NCBI GenBank assembly: GCA_027729925.1 | Contig: JAQCEB010000001.1 | Coordinates: 40,486-104,485, forward strand | DNA length: 64,000 nt | DNA from: Actinomycetota bacterium | GTDB lineage: Bacteria; Actinomycetota; Acidimicrobiia; Actinomarinales; Actinomarinaceae | Direction of reading: 5' to 3' | In this document: positions 62,438 to 64,000 of the stretch, in pieces | How positions within the stretch are numbered: the first letter of the stretch is position 1 | How the letters are laid out: every line of letters starts with the position of its first letter | The notes under the pieces: generated by a model | Seen by the model: the letters and a program-made list of their open reading frames with translations, nothing else | Databases searched by the model: none | What the model was told of the DNA's origin: nothing | Translations under genes and position numbers: made by a program

Positions 62438-63739
62438 ATGAATAAAAATAATATTCCAGAAGTCTTGATTGTTGGATTACCCAATTCAGGAAAATCAACA
62501 TTAATTAATACTTTATCAAAATCAAAAACTTCCATAATTGGGTCAACTCCTAATACAACAAGGGATAAAATTACAACAACTCTTAGATTTGAAGATGGTA
62601 AGTTACTTTTACTATCTGACTTACCAGGTTTTTTAGAAGATCCAAATCAAGTAGAAATAGATGCACAAAATATTTTCAAAAAGTATTTGGCACTAGCAGA
62701 TTATGTAATTTTTTTAATAGACATAAATACTAAAAATTTTTCTGCTTTAGACAAAATATTTAAGTCTTTACATCAAAACAAAAATAATAAAAAAATTATT
62801 ACCGTTTTCAATAAATGTGAAAATTTTAAAATTGAAGAAAAAGATGCAAAGTTATATAAATATGATTCAGAAAAAAGTTTCTACATTTCAGCACATCACA
62901 AATTAGGCATTGATGAGTTACTGAATGAACTTCATAAATATTCAATTACCCAAGAAACAACACACACTAGAAAAACTACAATTTCTTTATTAGGAAGGCC
63001 CAATGCTGGTAAATCAACATTATTTAACGCTTTGTTATCTAACGAACGATCATTAGTTTCAAACGTTCCTGGTACAACTAGAGATAAAATAGAAGAAACT
63101 GTTTTACTTGGATTACGTGAATTTAATATTACAGATACTGCAGGAGTTCCAAGAAAAAAACAGAAAAGTCAAATTGATAGGTACTCATCAACTGTAGCCT
63201 TAAAAACTTTAATTAACGCCAATATTGCATTAGTGGTAGTTGATTCAGAAGTTGGTCTATCTTTTGAAGATAAACGTATTTTAAAAGAATGTATTGAACA
63301 AAATGTAACACCAATTTTAGTTTTAAATAAGTGGGATACCTTAAACACTGAATCTAAAAATGATATAAATAATGAAATTAAAAATGATTTAAAACAGTAT
63401 AAATGGATAAAAGTTATTAGGATTTCTGCTTTGAAAAAATCCAATATTAAACAAATCACTAAACAAATTTATGAACTTGAAGAGCAATTAAAAGTAAGAG
63501 TAACTACCTCAGATTTGAATAATTTTTTTCGGTCTATATGGCTTAAAAATCCTCCACATCCCATAAAAGGAAGGAGAGCAAAACTAAAATATGTTACACA
63601 GTTTGAAACATTTCCTCCTCAATTTTCATTCAAACTGAGTAATAATATTCCAGATAATTATTATTCATTTATTGAAAATCAAATAAGGATTAATTTCGAC
63701 ATTAAAAACATCGCTTTTAAAATAAAAATTGATGCATAG
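62438..63739 (+). CDS. der: Ribosome-assembly GTPase Der (EngA)
   Basis: 50S maturation GTPase with two G domains. 433 residues. G1 GLPNSGKSTLINTL near residue 12 with DLPGF, and G1' GRPNAGKSTLFNALL near 186 with DTAGVPRKKQ and NKWD; a KH-like end with HPIKGRRAKLKYVTQ and PDNYYSFIENQIR. Divergent from ispH. Confidence 0.97.
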   Translation: MNKNNIPEVLIVGLPNSGKSTLINTLSKSKTSIIGSTPNTTRDKITTTLRFEDGKLLLLSDLPGFLEDPNQVEIDAQNIFKKYLALADYVIFLIDINTKNFSALDKIFKSLHQNKNNKKIITVFNKCENFKIEEKDAKLYKYDSEKSFYISAHHKLGIDELLNELHKYSITQETTHTRKTTISLLGRPNAGKSTLFNALLSNERSLVSNVPGTTRDKIEETVLLGLREFNITDTAGVPRKKQKSQIDRYSSTVALKTLINANIALVVVDSEVGLSFEDKRILKECIEQNVTPILVLNKWDTLNTESKNDINNEIKNDLKQYKWIKVIRISALKKSNIKQITKQIYELEEQLKVRVTTSDLNNFFRSIWLKNPPHPIKGRRAKLKYVTQFETFPPQFSFKLSNNIPDNYYSFIENQIRINFDIKNIAFKIKIDA

Positions 63740-63824
63740 TTTTGGCTTTAAAATATTAGTATTCTTTGCTGGTTTCTATATCATTATCAGATTTTTTCAA
63801 ATAATTTTTTACTTGTTCAGATAA
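63732..63824 (+). CDS. Possible 30-aa single-span membrane peptide
   Basis: ATG overlaps the end of der by 8 bases and encodes HSFGFKILVFFAGFYIIIRF followed by QIIFYLFR and stop, one membrane span with a His/Ser head. plsY often follows der in actinobacteria, but this is far too short to be it. It may be a real small gene or a chance frame in AT-rich DNA. Confidence 0.35.
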   Translation: MHSFGFKILVFFAGFYIIIRFFQIIFYLFR

Positions 63825-63862
63825 ATTTATGCAAATCATTTATTAAATATATTTTTTTATAA

Positions 63863-63890
63863 TTGAATATAAATAAAATATTTCTATTAT
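63863..63890 (+). promoter_or_regulatory. Possible promoter of the last gene
   Basis: TTGAAT (63863-63868) and TATTAT (63885-63890), 16-base spacing. Transcription would start just at the following hairpin, so either the promoter or the terminator role needs confirming. Confidence 0.3.
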
Positions 63891-63896
63891 GAATAC

Positions 63897-63919
63897 ATCC
63901 ACATTTATGTGGATTTTTT
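63897..63919 (+). terminator. Rho-independent terminator after der
   Basis: ATCCACA / TGTGGAT 7-bp perfect stem with a 4-base loop (TTTA), followed directly by five T. The textbook intrinsic terminator shape, and the only clear one in this window. Confidence 0.75.
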
Positions 63920-63942
63920 GTATACAAAAAAAAGGAGAAAAA

Positions 63943-64000
63943 TTGAGTAATTTCAAAGGATCCAAAACTTGGCGCCTTGTATTGCTTTTCTCAGTTTTTG
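63943..64000 (+). CDS. Start of an unidentified, probably exported protein (3' end outside window)
   Basis: TTG start 6 bases after AAAGGAG. The first 19 codons read SNFKGSKTWRLVLLFSVF after the initiator, with basic residues then a hydrophobic stretch like a signal peptide (or first membrane span). Too short to name. Confidence 0.55.
   Translation, partial: MSNFKGSKTWRLVLLFSVF

Larger units (their letters stand above)
63825..63942. other. Intergenic region with terminator and candidate promoter
   Basis: 118 bases between the small peptide and the last gene. It holds a candidate promoter, a terminator hairpin and a strong ribosome-binding site AAAGGAG; nothing else is recognised. Confidence 0.5.

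Overview
The window is 64 kb of very AT-rich, extremely compact chromosome. Neighbouring genes commonly overlap by 4 to 30 bases and no stretch longer than about 200 bases lacks a gene. The gene content points to a streamlined actinobacterium. Evidence: 20S proteasome genes prcB-prcA followed by the WYL regulators pafB-pafC, tat genes and a HelY-type helicase in the classic actinobacterial order; a DUF4193 protein; a dcw cluster with ftsQ-ftsZ and sepF but no ftsA; and thyX. The low GC and small genes fit the marine Actinomarinales-type lineages (an inference; no 16S gene is present). No insertion sequences, phage, CRISPR or rRNA genes were seen.

Layout: 1-8426 cell wall and division (murD end, ftsW, murG, murC, murB, ftsQ, ftsZ, pgeF/yfiH-like, yggS-like, sepF, yggT). 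8409-11552 ileS on the minus strand. 11670-20992 DksA-like protein, lspA, an rluA/D-type synthase with no standard start codon, dnaE, thyX, an EamA transporter, nth, ccdA, ygfZ-like. 20976-26544 membrane proteins, tRNA-Leu(CAA), polA, rpsA, coaE. 26546-33182 uvrB-uvrA-uvrC behind a near-perfect LexA box. 33242-37108 rapZ, pgk, tpiA, gpmA, secG, tRNA-Leu(AAG). 37114-45134 glutamine amidotransferase, LON-domain protein, guaC, glutaredoxin, msrB, small membrane proteins, crcB, trmL, acyltransferase, AI-2E-type permease. 45136-53303 trmI, ferredoxin, proteasome core, pafBC, tat, helY, lipid kinase, DUF4193. 53296-63739 HAD phosphatase, rhomboid, nadK, pyrG, xerD, scpAB, rluB, cmk, ispH, der. The window ends in a terminator and the first codons of another gene.

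Three things stand out. First, the proteasome locus keeps the core particle and PafBC but lacks pup, dop, pafA and the ATPase mpa/arc at the places they normally occupy. Second, many operons, on both strands, begin with a TANNNT box exactly 6 nt before the start codon and lack a Shine-Dalgarno sequence, which implies widespread leaderless transcription. Third, the pseudouridine synthase after lspA can only be read in full from a non-standard codon (ATA, ATC or ATT). A leucine tRNA with an A34 anticodon (AAG) and the loss of yvcK, whiA and gap between rapZ and pgk are further departures from the usual plan.
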